A stretch of DNA of 64,000 bases, taken from NCBI RefSeq assembly GCF_002188465.1, contig NZ_NINW01000022.1, positions 1-64,000 of the forward strand, given 5' to 3'. Of this stretch, positions 17,540 through 27,095 are shown piece after piece. The position numbers and the translations under genes are program-made. This stretch comes from Pigmentiphaga sp. NML080357. GTDB taxonomy: Bacteria; Pseudomonadota; Gammaproteobacteria; Burkholderiales; Burkholderiaceae_B. The notes under the pieces were generated by a model. That model ran no database searches and was not told the origin of the DNA. It saw nothing but the letters and a program-made list of their open reading frames with translations. Within the stretch, counting starts at the first letter, position 1; each line of letters opens with the position of its first letter.

Positions 17540-20500
17540 TCAGCCGCCGACGTCCATCAGCGCATATTGCGTCGTCGCTTCGTCCGCCGGCCGTTCCTCC
17601 AGGCGCTGCTTGAGCCTGGGCAGGATGCCGCAGAAGTCCGTTTGTCCGCGCGGCCCCTTGATCAGCACGATGTCCTGGTCGGCCAGCATTTCGGCCAGAT
17701 GATCGGCCAGCGCCGATCCGGCATCGAAGTGCGGTCCCAGCAGGCTTGCCGGTAGCCGGGCTCTCAGGGCCTGCATCTCGTCGCCATAGGTTGCGACGTA
17801 GCCGATCCCCGCGCGCCGCAGGGGATCCGCAAGGCGCGCCAGCCATTCGCCCCCGGGGCTCAGGCAACCCAGTACCGCAATCTTGCGCGCGCCGCCGGCC
17901 GGGATGCCCGCCAGCCTTTCCAGGGCGTGGAGCAGCGAATTGAATCCGGTGCCGTCGTCTTCGTAGACGTCGACGTGGCGGCCGTCGCCATCCAGCGAGG
18001 TATGGCGCAAGCCGTCGCCTTGCGGCCGCAGGCTCGCCATGGCCGAAGCGGTGCGCGGCAGCTCCAGGCCCATGGCGTAGGCCGCCACCAGGGCGCAGAG
18101 CGCGCTATGGACCAGGCCGGGCGAGCGGGCCGGCAATTGCAGCGCCAGCGTGCGGCCTTGCGGTGGCCGAAGCAGGATGCGTGTCCCGGCGGGAGTCTCT
18201 TTCACGTCGAGCAGCCGAAAGGCGGCATGCGGCCGCGTGCCGTAGGTAAGCGTACGGGCCGCATGCCGGTTCGCCGTCCGCAGGAGTTCGTCGAAGCAGG
18301 GCAGGTGGTCGCCCAGGATGGCGGTGCCATTGCCGCGCAGACCTTGGAACACGCGCGAGGTCCAATGCGCGGTGTCGCGTATCGAACGGACCCGGGCGAG
18401 ATGGGTCAGGCCCAGGTGGGGAATGACGGCGATCGTGGGATGGACCTCGCGGGTGACCGGCCCCTCGCGCCGCCACAACGCGCTCTGGCCGATTTCGAGG
18501 ATTGCGGCGCGAGCCGATCGCGGCAGGCTGGCAAGCGTGACCTGGGCCCCGACTCGCGAGTCGTGATTCTGCACGGTCGCGACGCAGGGCTGGTTCTGCT
18601 CTGCCAGGAGGTGTTGGATCATGGCCGCGGTGGTCGTCTTGCCGGCCGTGCCCGCGATGGCGACGACGTCGCGCTGGAACCGGCGCCTGGCGGCCAGGCC
18701 CAGTTCCATCGCGGCCTTCAAGGGGTCGGGCACCCACAGCTGCGGAAAGCCGCGGGGCAGGTCGGGCACCATGCGCGAGACCATGGCCCCGGCCAGATGG
18801 CGCGCCAGCCGCGGCAGGCGATCGTGGAAATCCCAGTGGGGGCGCGCCAGTATGGATCCCTCGTGGCGGCTGCGGTCCTCGCTGCTGTGCGCCGCGAGCA
18901 TGGCGGGCGCGGGCCGTCGTCCCAGCGCGTGCGTGCCGGGCAGGATCGACCGGACTCCCCAGCCGGGCGGGGGCGGCGTGATCCAGGTTCCGCCGACGAT
19001 GCCGCACAGCTCTTCGGCTGTCCAGGTCATGTCCGGATCGCCGATGGCGGCCGGCACCGGAGCGAGGTGGGGAGCGGCCTTGGGGGCAAGCCGGATCGGG
19101 ACCGGGGGAATGGGCGGCGTAATGGCAGCGACGGGCACGCCGGCGCCGGCAAGCGCGACGTGCAGCCGCAGCTCGCCGTCGCAGAGCAGATTGTCCGGCG
19201 GAGGGGGAAGGCCCACGCAATCGCGGTAGATCGTGCCGGGCACCCACCGGGAGGTCGGCAGCATCCAGTCGCACGGATCGTGGTCCATGCCGGCGCCCCA
19301 TCGGCGGCCCCGGCGCGTCGGTTCTGCCCGTATGTCCAGGCGCAGGTCCTTGTCCATCGGCGCATCCGCCCGCCAATAGCTCTCGACCCACAGCCACTCC
19401 GGCCCGCCGAGCGCACCGGGGCTGATCCGCACGCCCAACAGCGTCAAGGGGCCCAGCGCCATGGGCGCGATCGCGGCCTCGCGGGGCACCTGCGCGACGC
19501 TGCACCTCGTAGGCACCGTGCGGCTCGTGCGCTCGAGCACGGAGAGGGCGTAGCGCGTCGTCCCGGCAGTTCCGGCCGCCATGTCGGGCCGCGGCCTGGC
19601 ATGCGATGGAGCCGGGAGGTCGATGCGGCCGCTGCCGTCCGCCTCTGGCAGCACGTCCGTGCCGAACTGCGCGCATCGTTGCGCGAAGCTTGCGACCATG
19701 GCCGCGGCGCGATTGCCGCTTGCGCGCCGGCTGTGCCCCTGCCCGATGTCCATGGGATGGAAGCGGATCTGCTGCACGCCGTCCGGCGTGACGACGAGAT
19801 GGAACACGCCGCCGCCGCTCGCGTCCTTGCGCACGGCGGTATCGGACAGCAGGTCGCCGGCATCATGCAGGATGGGGCGCCCCTGGTGCAGTTCGACGCC
19901 TTGGACCGTTTCTCCCCCGCACCCCAGTACCGCGTCCGCCCCCGCCTCGATGAGCAGGCGGCCCAAGGCGCTGGCCGATTGAGCGGGTGATCCGCTTGTG
20001 CGCGTGTTCCAATGCACCGCGACCAGGACGACGTGAGCCAGGCGGCGAGCGGCGGCAAGGCGGGGCGTGAACGTCTCCCGCCAGGCTCGCAGGTCATCCG
20101 CCGGCAGATAGGCGTTGCCGCCTTGCCGGCCCGTCGCCGCGAACCGCGGCGACGTCGCATCGACGGAGAAGACGGCAACGTTCAGACCCCCCGCTGCACG
20201 AATGGCGGGCGCCAGCGACGCGTCGAGCGTTGCGGCGCAACCCGCATGACCGATGCCTATCGCATCGAGCCACCAGGCTTGTTCCTGCAAGGCGGCGGCG
20301 CCATAGGCCCCGCTGCAGTCGGTGGCCGTGGCGACGATGTCGATGCCGGCGTCGGTCAGTATGCGCAGCATCTCCGGACGAGCACGGCAATACGATGGAC
20401 CGTGGACGTCCTTCGCGCGGACGGCTTCGCCGTTTGCGGCCACGACGCACTTCAGGTTCACGATGCGCAGATCCGCCGCATCCAGCGCGGGCGCTTGCAA

Positions 20501-20590
20501 AGGGCGTTCCGGCGCAATCAATCGCGTCAGATAGTGCTGCCTTCGGCCGAGGTTGACGTTCCCGCCCCACGCTAAGGTCGCTCGCATCAT
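17540..20590 (-). CDS. Degenerate CapA-like domain fused to a Mur ligase (CapB/MurF-like)
   Basis: A 1016-residue fusion. Residues 1-330 follow the CapA/PgsA (PGA_cap) fold, but the catalytic-like residues are gone: G-G-N-V-N-L-G-R where GD..LGR is usual, T-A-T-D-C-S-G-A-Y-G for NNH..D.G, and G-C-G-G-E-T-V for the HPH motif. A poorly recognised linker (about 330-515) precedes a complete Mur ligase (about 520-1010) with M-T-W-T-A-E-E-L, the P-loop V-A-I-A-G-T-A-G-K-T-T-T (about 645) and a C-terminal domain ending V-L-I-K-G-P-R-G-Q. Mur ligases form amide bonds through acyl-phosphates. It is divergent from the 20725 gene and probably part of the 17.5-41.8 kb system. Confidence 0.8.
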   Translation of the reverse strand: MMRATLAWGGNVNLGRRQHYLTRLIAPERPLQAPALDAADLRIVNLKCVVAANGEAVRAKDVHGPSYCRARPEMLRILTDAGIDIVATATDCSGAYGAAALQEQAWWLDAIGIGHAGCAATLDASLAPAIRAAGGLNVAVFSVDATSPRFAATGRQGGNAYLPADDLRAWRETFTPRLAAARRLAHVVLVAVHWNTRTSGSPAQSASALGRLLIEAGADAVLGCGGETVQGVELHQGRPILHDAGDLLSDTAVRKDASGGGVFHLVVTPDGVQQIRFHPMDIGQGHSRRASGNRAAAMVASFAQRCAQFGTDVLPEADGSGRIDLPAPSHARPRPDMAAGTAGTTRYALSVLERTSRTVPTRCSVAQVPREAAIAPMALGPLTLLGVRISPGALGGPEWLWVESYWRADAPMDKDLRLDIRAEPTRRGRRWGAGMDHDPCDWMLPTSRWVPGTIYRDCVGLPPPPDNLLCDGELRLHVALAGAGVPVAAITPPIPPVPIRLAPKAAPHLAPVPAAIGDPDMTWTAEELCGIVGGTWITPPPPGWGVRSILPGTHALGRRPAPAMLAAHSSEDRSRHEGSILARPHWDFHDRLPRLARHLAGAMVSRMVPDLPRGFPQLWVPDPLKAAMELGLAARRRFQRDVVAIAGTAGKTTTAAMIQHLLAEQNQPCVATVQNHDSRVGAQVTLASLPRSARAAILEIGQSALWRREGPVTREVHPTIAVIPHLGLTHLARVRSIRDTAHWTSRVFQGLRGNGTAILGDHLPCFDELLRTANRHAARTLTYGTRPHAAFRLLDVKETPAGTRILLRPPQGRTLALQLPARSPGLVHSALCALVAAYAMGLELPRTASAMASLRPQGDGLRHTSLDGDGRHVDVYEDDGTGFNSLLHALERLAGIPAGGARKIAVLGCLSPGGEWLARLADPLRRAGIGYVATYGDEMQALRARLPASLLGPHFDAGSALADHLAEMLADQDIVLIKGPRGQTDFCGILPRLKQRLEERPADEATTQYALMDVGG

Positions 20591-20724
20591 GGCGCCTCGC
20601 GCTTGGCCGATGCGGTGCGCGGCGCGTGGGGCGCACCCGCTATGGACTGGCTCGCGGCACGCAGGTTAGGATTGCGCTCGCTGCAACGTGACGAACCTCT
20701 CCATCCGCCGGTCGCTTTCCTGCC

Positions 20725-22416
20725 ATGCAACTTTCCACGCTTCTTGCCGATATTCGTCCTCACGTTGAAGCGAACTTTCGAACGCCGGGCGGAGACTGGC
20801 CGGCTTGCACACTGTTCTTCTCCGTGTCCGACGGCGCCACGCGCGCCCGCGTCTGCCACGCCAGCGCATCCGATTTCGCCGGCGCTTGGCGCGCCGGCGC
20901 CGAGGCGCTCGAGCGATTGGTCAAGCGGCGCGCCATGCAGGTGCGCTGGCTGCGCATCGATTGGGTGGAAGCGGTCCGGGCCACGACCATTGCGGGCTGG
21001 TCCGAGGAACTTTCCAAGACCAAGCGTAATTACTACCGCCACGGCGTGGCGTTCGACCGCGAATTGAAGATCGCCTTCCTTGAGCAGGAGCTCAACGGCA
21101 ACGCCATGCTCTATGGCGGCAACACGGTCGCGCACGCAACGATCAATCCGCACAACTTCAAGGTCTACGCATCCACGCGCTACGGCGCCGACACCGCGAT
21201 CGACCTTGGCGGCGAGCGCGAACTCTACGTGCTCTCCACGCGGGGCGTTTTCCGCGATGTCCAAGAGAAAGAGACCCGCCTCCTGTACGGCCCCGGGCGG
21301 CACGCCGGCCGCAGGGTGATCGAGCAATTGACGGAAAGCGACGTGCTGGGAATGATCGAGCGCGGCTCGCGCTACCTCGCCTCCCAGGTCCAGGACAGCG
21401 GCATGTTCCACTACGGGTGGCATCCCTGCTTCGACCGGTCGATCGAGGCCTACAACAGCTTGCGTCATGCCAGCACGACCTACGCCATGATCGAGGCCTG
21501 GGAAGTGACTCGCGACGAGAGCCTCAAGCAGGCCATCGACCGCTCGCTGGCCTGCCTGACCGGTTCGTTGATTGTCGAACGGGAGCTCGAAGGGGGGCGG
21601 CGCGCCGCGTTTCTGGTCGACGGCGGCACCGAGGTCAAGCTCGGGGGCAATGCGGTGTGCCTCCTCGCCCTGACCAAGTACGCAAGCGTGACCGGAACCG
21701 ATCGCTACCATGGGATCCTGGAGTCCCTGGCCGTCGGAATACTGTCCATGCAGGACCCCGCGACGGGGCGGTTCAACCACGTCTTGAACTATCCGGACCT
21801 GTCGGTCAAGGATCCGTTCCGGATCATCTACTACGATGGCGAAGCGGCTTTCGGCCTGATGCGGCTGTACGGCCTGACGCGCGACCCCCGCTGGCTGGAG
21901 GCGGTCGTGAAGGCGTTCGACTATTTCATGACCGCGGAGCACTGGAAGGCGCACGACCACTGGTTGAGCTATTGCGTCAATGAGCTGACTTCCCACCGGC
22001 CCGAGCCCAGGTACTTCGAATTCGGCGTCAAGAATTTTTCGGGATATCTCGATTTCGTGCGGGACCGCATCACGACCTTTCCGACCCTGCTTGAGCTCAT
22101 GATGGCCGCCGAAGCCATGCTTCACAAGCTTCCCGCCTATCCCGAGACCCGCGCGCTGCTGGAATCGCTGGACCTCGGCGCCTTCTACGTCGCATTGGAG
22201 CGACGCGCACACTATCTGCAGAACGGTCATTTCTGGCCGGAGTACGCGATGTTCTTTCGCAACCCTCGCCGCATAGTCGGAAGTTTCTTCATCCGGCACC
22301 ATGCCTTCCGTGTTCGTATCGACGATGTGGAGCACTACCTGTCCGGCCTGGTCGCCTATCTCGCATACCTGCGGGCCGGAGGACGGGAACGCGCGCTGCG
22401 CTTGCGCGCGGCTTGA
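20725..22416 (+). CDS. Uncharacterised protein, probable (alpha/alpha)-barrel C-terminal domain
   Basis: A 563-residue protein of unknown function, without signal peptide or membrane segment. Residues 1-200 are mixed alpha/beta with a faint AMMECR1-like look (L-F-F-S-V-S-D-G, then W-S-E-E-L-S-K-T-K-R-N-Y-Y). From about 215 onward, helical repeats with aromatic and Gly-rich turns (G-M-F-H-Y-G-W-H-P, Y-Y-D-G-E-A-A-F-G-L-M-R-L-Y, W-L-S-Y-C-V-N-E-L) suggest a toroid as in glycan lyases, epimerases or hydrolases. It shares a 134-nt divergent promoter region with the CapA/Mur fusion. I propose a polymer-acting enzyme but cannot name the reaction. Confidence 0.7.
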   Translation: MQLSTLLADIRPHVEANFRTPGGDWPACTLFFSVSDGATRARVCHASASDFAGAWRAGAEALERLVKRRAMQVRWLRIDWVEAVRATTIAGWSEELSKTKRNYYRHGVAFDRELKIAFLEQELNGNAMLYGGNTVAHATINPHNFKVYASTRYGADTAIDLGGERELYVLSTRGVFRDVQEKETRLLYGPGRHAGRRVIEQLTESDVLGMIERGSRYLASQVQDSGMFHYGWHPCFDRSIEAYNSLRHASTTYAMIEAWEVTRDESLKQAIDRSLACLTGSLIVERELEGGRRAAFLVDGGTEVKLGGNAVCLLALTKYASVTGTDRYHGILESLAVGILSMQDPATGRFNHVLNYPDLSVKDPFRIIYYDGEAAFGLMRLYGLTRDPRWLEAVVKAFDYFMTAEHWKAHDHWLSYCVNELTSHRPEPRYFEFGVKNFSGYLDFVRDRITTFPTLLELMMAAEAMLHKLPAYPETRALLESLDLGAFYVALERRAHYLQNGHFWPEYAMFFRNPRRIVGSFFIRHHAFRVRIDDVEHYLSGLVAYLAYLRAGGRERALRLRAA

Positions 22417-22450
22417 AGCGCCGCGCGCGTTTCCACGTCCCGAAGGGCGC

Positions 22451-23302
22451 TTAACGACCGCGAGCTCCCGGAACGCTGCGGATGTTCAGCGTGACCCGAC
22501 GGTTCGGCGCCAGGCACTCCTTGAGCTGGGTCGTCACCCGGCTACCTTGGCACTGCACCACGGGCTCGGCGGAGCCGCGGCCCGCGACACTCAGGCGCGA
22601 CGAGGGAAGGCCCCGCGCGACGAGGTAGTTGCGCACGGCCTCGGCCCGTTCCAGCGAAAGTTGCTGGTTTGCGCTTACCGAGCCGATCCGGTCGGTATGC
22701 CCGACGATCTGGACTTCGTACGGGGTCGTTTCCGTACGTAGCGGGGCAATGGCCCGGTCCAGCTCACGCTGTCCATCGACGCTGAGCCGCGCGCTGCCGA
22801 ACTCGAACAAGACATCGGCCGAGACGGAAATCGTCCGTACGGGGGCCGGGGCGGGCACGGGAACCGGCGCGGGCGCGGGCCGCATGGCGTTGGCCGCCGC
22901 CTCGCACTGCGGCCTGCGCCATTGTGTGGACGTCACCGCACCCTGAGCATCGAAGTTCACCCTGTACTGGCACACCAGGTTGCTTTGGCCTTGCAGCGGC
23001 AGGGTCAGATCATAGTCATACCAGCGGTTGTCGGTGCTGCGCTGCACGGGCTCGCCAAGTGCGCTGACGACCGTCTGCCTTGTGGCCCCCGGCCTGACCT
23101 GGGCGAAACGGGTCATGTCCAGCGGCCTGCCGTTGCGCAGGAACTGGGCCGGTAGCTGGCCGACCTGCGCTTCGATGTTCTGGAAGCCCGACGGGTCTTG
23201 CGTGATCTGTACCGGATTCTTGGGTTCGCTCTTGGGCGGAGCGGAGCAAGCGGCGAGGATCAGCGTACCGACTACGGTGGCTGCAACTGTAGCGATTCTC
23301 AT
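22451..23302 (-). CDS. OmpA-family lipoprotein with SmpA/OmlA-like domain
   Basis: A 283-residue outer-membrane lipoprotein. Signal peptide with lipobox L-A-A-C (Cys about 19); residues about 55-115 form a BamE/SmpA-like domain (R-P-G-A-T-R-Q-T-V-V-S-A-L-G-E-P); a Pro/Ala hinge (P-A-P-A-P-V-P-V-P) leads to a C-terminal OmpA domain with V-G-H-T-D-R-I-G-S and L-S-L-E-R-A-E-A-V-R, which binds peptidoglycan. The start is the ATG at 23302 with AAGGACACC just upstream; a longer frame to 23338 lacks support. It is convergent with the (alpha/alpha)-barrel gene and divergent from the adhesin operon, so it may anchor the surface system. Confidence 0.9.
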   Translation of the reverse strand: MRIATVAATVVGTLILAACSAPPKSEPKNPVQITQDPSGFQNIEAQVGQLPAQFLRNGRPLDMTRFAQVRPGATRQTVVSALGEPVQRSTDNRWYDYDLTLPLQGQSNLVCQYRVNFDAQGAVTSTQWRRPQCEAAANAMRPAPAPVPVPAPAPVRTISVSADVLFEFGSARLSVDGQRELDRAIAPLRTETTPYEVQIVGHTDRIGSVSANQQLSLERAEAVRNYLVARGLPSSRLSVAGRGSAEPVVQCQGSRVTTQLKECLAPNRRVTLNIRSVPGARGR

Positions 23303-24031
23303 GTGGTGTCCTTGATTAAAACCGGATGAAACGGTCAAGGGAGTGCCCGGCGGCCATCCGGCGGAAGCGACGATCGCCTCGGCACCGAATAATGTGCGGG
23401 CCCGATGTATTGGTTATTCCCCTCCAGAAGCGATATTCGTACATTTTCGAATAATCAGGGTTTCTGAACTTCTATTTAGTCTGAATATAAGAAACGAGCT
23501 TCTTTTGAATATGAAATGGCGGGTTTCCTATTTCCGCGGTAATAATAGGAGTCGTGGAGTTCTATTATCGTAAACAACGGTAAGAACAAAACCTCGTATT
23601 AGGGAAATCCATAATACGCCTGGTTGGAGACTCAAGTAAGGTTGCTCAAAATTGAGATCCGCGGGGAGGAAAATATAAATGCGAAGATCCGGAGTTTATT
23701 AGTTCGATAAATGAGATATCTCGTTTGTTCGAATATCTCTGCGGAAAGAAATAAATATTGATTTATCGCAAGATATTTTGCCCGTAGTGTGCTCTGTCCT
23801 GGGCAAGAACAAAAACAAAGCCCGTTCTTTCCGTTTTTTGATTGCCGCGCCGATTTTCGAAGCGCAGTCGGCACGTTTTTGCGTGCGCCGTGGCTTTGGA
23901 TGCCGGTTGGCGGCCGCGTCCCTTTTCGGGGATGCCATGTTTTGCGCGTGTGATATTGCGCAGAGGATTCTCGCTTGGGCCGGTGTTAGGCGGCTCAACC
24001 ATATAGAACAGGACAATGCAAGGGTAGCTGC
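23303..24031. promoter_or_regulatory. Long AT-rich divergent regulatory region upstream of the Asp-Ala adhesin
   Basis: These 729 nt are strikingly AT-rich against GC-rich neighbours and hold no convincing gene. Features seen: a dyad TATTCG-N8-CGAATA (23434-23453) and a palindrome centred on GAGATATCTC (23713-23722) with AAA/TTT flanks. A 7-codon reading frame (23679-23702; M-R-R-S-G-V-Y, stop) sits 9 nt after GAGG and could be a leader peptide. The region probably holds promoters for the OmpA lipoprotein (left) and the adhesin operon (right), and is a natural target for H-NS-like silencing of a surface locus. Confidence 0.55.
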
Positions 24032-27007
24032 ATGAACATAACAGTGATGAACAAGGCCGATGGGGCGACCACCGAACTTCCGGTGGGCAACCTCACATTG
24101 AATTCGGCGGGCATCGTCAAAATGCCTTTCGGGCCAGAATCGGTCGCGGCTTTCGACCGCAGCGGCTCGAACCTCGTGCTCCGGCTCAAGTCGGGCCAGC
24201 AAGTGACGATCGCGAACTTCTTCCAGGTCGCGCCCGACGGCTCGCGCAGCGAGCTCATACTCGAAGACGCGAATGGGGTGCTCTGGTGGGGGCAGTACAG
24301 CTCGCCGTGGTCAGGCTTCTCGTTCACTGAAATCACTGCAGCGGAACAATTGATGGGCATGCTTCCGGCCGGAAGCGCGATCCCCGCCTGGTTGTTCGCC
24401 GGTCTGGCGGCCGTCGGCATTGCCGCAGCCGTCCTGAGCGACGACGATGATGATGATTCCGACGCGGATGCTGACGCTGACGCGGATGCCGATGCTGATG
24501 CTGATGCGGATGCCGATGCTGATGCGGATGCCGATGCTGATGCGGATGCCGATGCTGATGCTGATGCGGATGCCGATGCTGATGCGGATGCCGATGCTGA
24601 TGCGGACGCGGATGCTGACGCGGATGCTGACGCGGATGCGGATGCGGATGCGGATGCGGATGCGGATGCGGATGCGGACGCGGATGCGGATGCGGATGCT
24701 GACGCGGATGCGGATGCTGACGCCGATGCTGATGCGGATGCGGACGCTGACGCCGATGCTGACGCGGATGCTGATGCCGATGCTGATGCTGATGCGGATG
24801 CCGACGCTGACGCCGATGCGGATGCCGACGCCGATGCCGATGCGGACGCCGAGGCAGATGCCGATGCGGATGCGGATGCGGATGCTGATGCCGACGCTGA
24901 TGCCGACGCCGATGCCGACGCTGATGCCGATGCCGATGCCGATGCCGATGCTGACGCCGATGCTGACGCTGACGCTGACGCTGACGCTGACGCGGATGCC
25001 GATGCCGATGCCGACGCGGATGCCGATGCCGATGCCGACGCGGATGCTGATGCTGATGCTGATGCTGATGCTGATGCTGACGCCGACGCCGACGTAGACG
25101 CCTACGACGACCTCGCCACCGCGGAGCTCGAACTGAGCCACCGAGTCATCGCTACCGAAGGCGATTCGGGTACCGATACGCTCATCCTGAGCATCGGCAA
25201 CGTGTCCGAGACTCACGAATTCGAGATCGCCGAAGGCACCCTGGGCAACCTGGAGTTCTCCGTCGACGCAGGCAGCCTGCTCTCGTTGCTCAGCACGTCC
25301 TACATCACGCTGCAAGTCCTGCAGAACGGCGAGTGGGTGAACGTGGCCGACACCGAGAACGGCAAGCTCATCGACCTGATCGGTCTCAACGGCGACAACC
25401 TGGTGGTCGAGGCGAAGGATCTGCCGGCCGGCGAATACCGCGTGGTTTATGGCGGCACCGGAGTGCTCTCGGTCGTACAAGCGGTCGAATGGAGCATGAA
25501 CCTGGAGCGCACGAGCCTGACCGAGTTCGACGTCACCAAGGCGGACCCCGTCACCGGCAACGTGATCACCGATCCGAGCTTCGGCGAGGGGGCGCCGGAC
25601 GACCTCGGACCCGACGACGCGGCGGTGCTCCAGGTCAAGAATGCCGACGGCGTCTTCGTCACGCCGGATGCGGCGGGAACGGTGATCGTCGGCCTGTATG
25701 GCACGCTGACCATCAAGCCGGACGGCAGCTATTCCTACCAGGCCAATACCGAAAACGCGGCGGCCAACGTGGGCAAGGTCGATGTCTTCGACTACAAGCT
25801 GGTGCACCCCACCGCCGGCGAGGACTCGGGCAAGCTGTACGTGCGCCTCGACAGCGATCAGGTCGACCTGGTGTGGGACGACCAGAACCCCGGCGAGGAC
25901 GCCACTGTCGTGCCGGCGGTCGAAGCCACGGCGGACGCCGAGGTCATCGTGGAGACCGAGGTCGAGCACGTGCCGGAGTCGGAGGTCATCGATTACTCGT
26001 GGCTGCTGGGCGCGCTCGGGATCGTGTTGGGCGAGACCTCGGGCAGTCACGTGTTCACGGTAGAGGAAGGGACGACATCGACGGTCAACCTGGACATCAC
26101 CGGCTCCGGCCTCGCGTCGCTGCTCAACGGCCTGGAGTTCACCCTGGAGGTCCGCGATGCAAACGGCAACTGGGTGGAAGTCGAAGGTTCCGAAGGCGGT
26201 GGACTGATCGACCTGATCGGCATCTTCCCGACCCAGATCACTGCGCGCATCGAGGACCTCGGGCCCGGCGAGTACCGCCTGAATGTGTCGAATGCCTCCC
26301 TTGTCTCATTGCCGGGCAACGTCAGCGTCGTCATGTCCCAGGACGTGACCCATTTCGGCCACGAAGTCGCCGCAGGCGTCGATCCGGCCGAAGGGAACGT
26401 CCTGGAGGCGGCGGGCATCGACGTCACCGTCGATGGGCCGGTGGCCGTCAGCGTGGACGCCAGCGGCGAAGTGCGGTATCCGGGCGTGGATCCGGTCGTG
26501 CTGGAGGGAACCTACGGCACCCTGACCATGCATGCGGACGGTAGCTGGACCTACGAGCCGAAGGCCGAGCTCGACAGCATCGGCCAGAGCGACGTGTTCA
26601 CCTACCAGCTGCACTATGCCAACGGCCAGGTGTCGGAAGGCACGCTGACCGTCAACATCGGCGAGATCGACAACACGCTGCCCCCGCCGGAGGACGCTGC
26701 GGCCGGGGACGGCGATGCCGATGCGGCCGAGGCGTTCGCCGTACCGCTCGACGGGCTGGACCAGGACGACGACAGCGACGATGCCGACGACGTCCCGGAC
26801 GACCAGAACGACGAGCAGGAGATCGCGCTGGAGGACGTGCTGCAGCCCGAGCCCGATCCGATCGAAGCGTACTTCGCCGAGGAGGACGAAGACGACAGTC
26901 TGCTTCCGGCGCCGTCGCCCGAGGCCGAGACTACCGTCCTGGCCGCTGTGTATACGGAGGATCCGGAAGACCAGGCCTGGTCTCAGCACGATGTATCGGG
27001 AATCTAA
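24032..27007 (+). CDS. Type I-secreted BapA/LapA-like surface protein with long Asp-Ala repeat
   Basis: A 991-residue acidic protein. Residues 1-135 match the BapA-prefix (N-terminal retention) domain of large adhesins, including a hydrophobic stretch [19 protein letters not shown]. Six Asp and a Ser lead into residues 144-357: 107 dipeptides, of which 105 are Asp-Ala, one Glu-Ala (274) and one Asp-Val. Two duplicated modules follow (about 380-620 and 660-885), each with an H-x-F-x-I/V-x-E-G strand, L-I-D-L-I-G and a VCBS-like Y-G-T-L-T...D-G-S-x-x-Y unit, then an acidic tail. No RTX nonapeptides or Sec signal are present. Genes for a type I exporter follow directly, so export by that route is likely. 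Confidence 0.85.
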   Translation: MNITVMNKADGATTELPVGNLTLNSAGIVKMPFGPESVAAFDRSGSNLVLRLKSGQQVTIANFFQVAPDGSRSELILEDANGVLWWGQYSSPWSGFSFTEITAAEQLMGMLPAGSAIPAWLFAGLAAVGIAAAVLSDDDDDDSDADADADADADADADADADADADADADADADADADADADADADADADADADADADADADADADADADADADADADADADADADADADADADADADADADADADADADADADADADADADADADADADADAEADADADADADADADADADADADADADADADADADADADADADADADADADADADADADADADADADADADADADADADADVDAYDDLATAELELSHRVIATEGDSGTDTLILSIGNVSETHEFEIAEGTLGNLEFSVDAGSLLSLLSTSYITLQVLQNGEWVNVADTENGKLIDLIGLNGDNLVVEAKDLPAGEYRVVYGGTGVLSVVQAVEWSMNLERTSLTEFDVTKADPVTGNVITDPSFGEGAPDDLGPDDAAVLQVKNADGVFVTPDAAGTVIVGLYGTLTIKPDGSYSYQANTENAAANVGKVDVFDYKLVHPTAGEDSGKLYVRLDSDQVDLVWDDQNPGEDATVVPAVEATADAEVIVETEVEHVPESEVIDYSWLLGALGIVLGETSGSHVFTVEEGTTSTVNLDITGSGLASLLNGLEFTLEVRDANGNWVEVEGSEGGGLIDLIGIFPTQITARIEDLGPGEYRLNVSNASLVSLPGNVSVVMSQDVTHFGHEVAAGVDPAEGNVLEAAGIDVTVDGPVAVSVDASGEVRYPGVDPVVLEGTYGTLTMHADGSWTYEPKAELDSIGQSDVFTYQLHYANGQVSEGTLTVNIGEIDNTLPPPEDAAAGDGDADAAEAFAVPLDGLDQDDDSDDADDVPDDQNDEQEIALEDVLQPEPDPIEAYFAEEDEDDSLLPAPSPEAETTVLAAVYTEDPEDQAWSQHDVSGI
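24461..25102 (+). repeat. In-frame hexanucleotide GAY-GCN repeat encoding (Asp-Ala)n
   Basis: There are 107 consecutive six-base units, mostly GAT/GAC followed by GCG, GCT or GCC (GCA once). Local higher-order copies are visible, such as the 18-mer GATGCCGATGCTGATGCG repeated between 24487 and 24600, so slippage and recombination occur. Elsewhere the codons are shuffled while the peptide stays constant, which points to selection on the protein. Because the unit is six bases, length changes stay in frame and would alter stalk length without switching the gene off. Confidence 0.95.
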
Positions 27008-27033
27008 CCGTCGATTCGGATAGTTGACCCGAA

Positions 27034-27070
27034 GAGCGGCCGGCCCTGGATTGTCCAGGTCCGGCCGTTC
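27034..27070 (+). terminator. Strong hairpin between adhesin and secretion genes
   Basis: A 14-nt arm at 27037-27050 (CGGCCGGCCCTGGA) pairs with 27054-27067 around a 3-nt loop, with one C/T mismatch and three more outer pairs. It lies 27 nt after the adhesin stop and 26 nt before the TolC-like start. No T-run follows, so it is more likely an attenuator or mRNA-stabilising element that lowers secretion-gene expression relative to the adhesin than a full terminator. Confidence 0.6.
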
Positions 27071-27095
27071 GCATGAGAAGTTGTCGGGAGTATTC

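Noticed and set aside
24461-25102. CRISPR-like array
   Set aside because: The repeats are directly adjacent six-base coding units with no spacers, and they encode a continuous peptide.
24311-26050. Long open frame on the minus strand through the Asp-Ala tract (Ile/Ser/Gly/Arg-rich protein)
   Set aside because: It is the mirror of the hexanucleotide repeat: no stop can arise in this frame, its composition follows from the plus-strand repeat, and it has no ribosome site or known domain.
24032-27007. RTX (GGxGxDxxx) Ca2+ repeats in the type I substrate
   Set aside because: No such nonapeptides are visible; the assignment to type I secretion rests on the N-terminal domain and gene neighbours.
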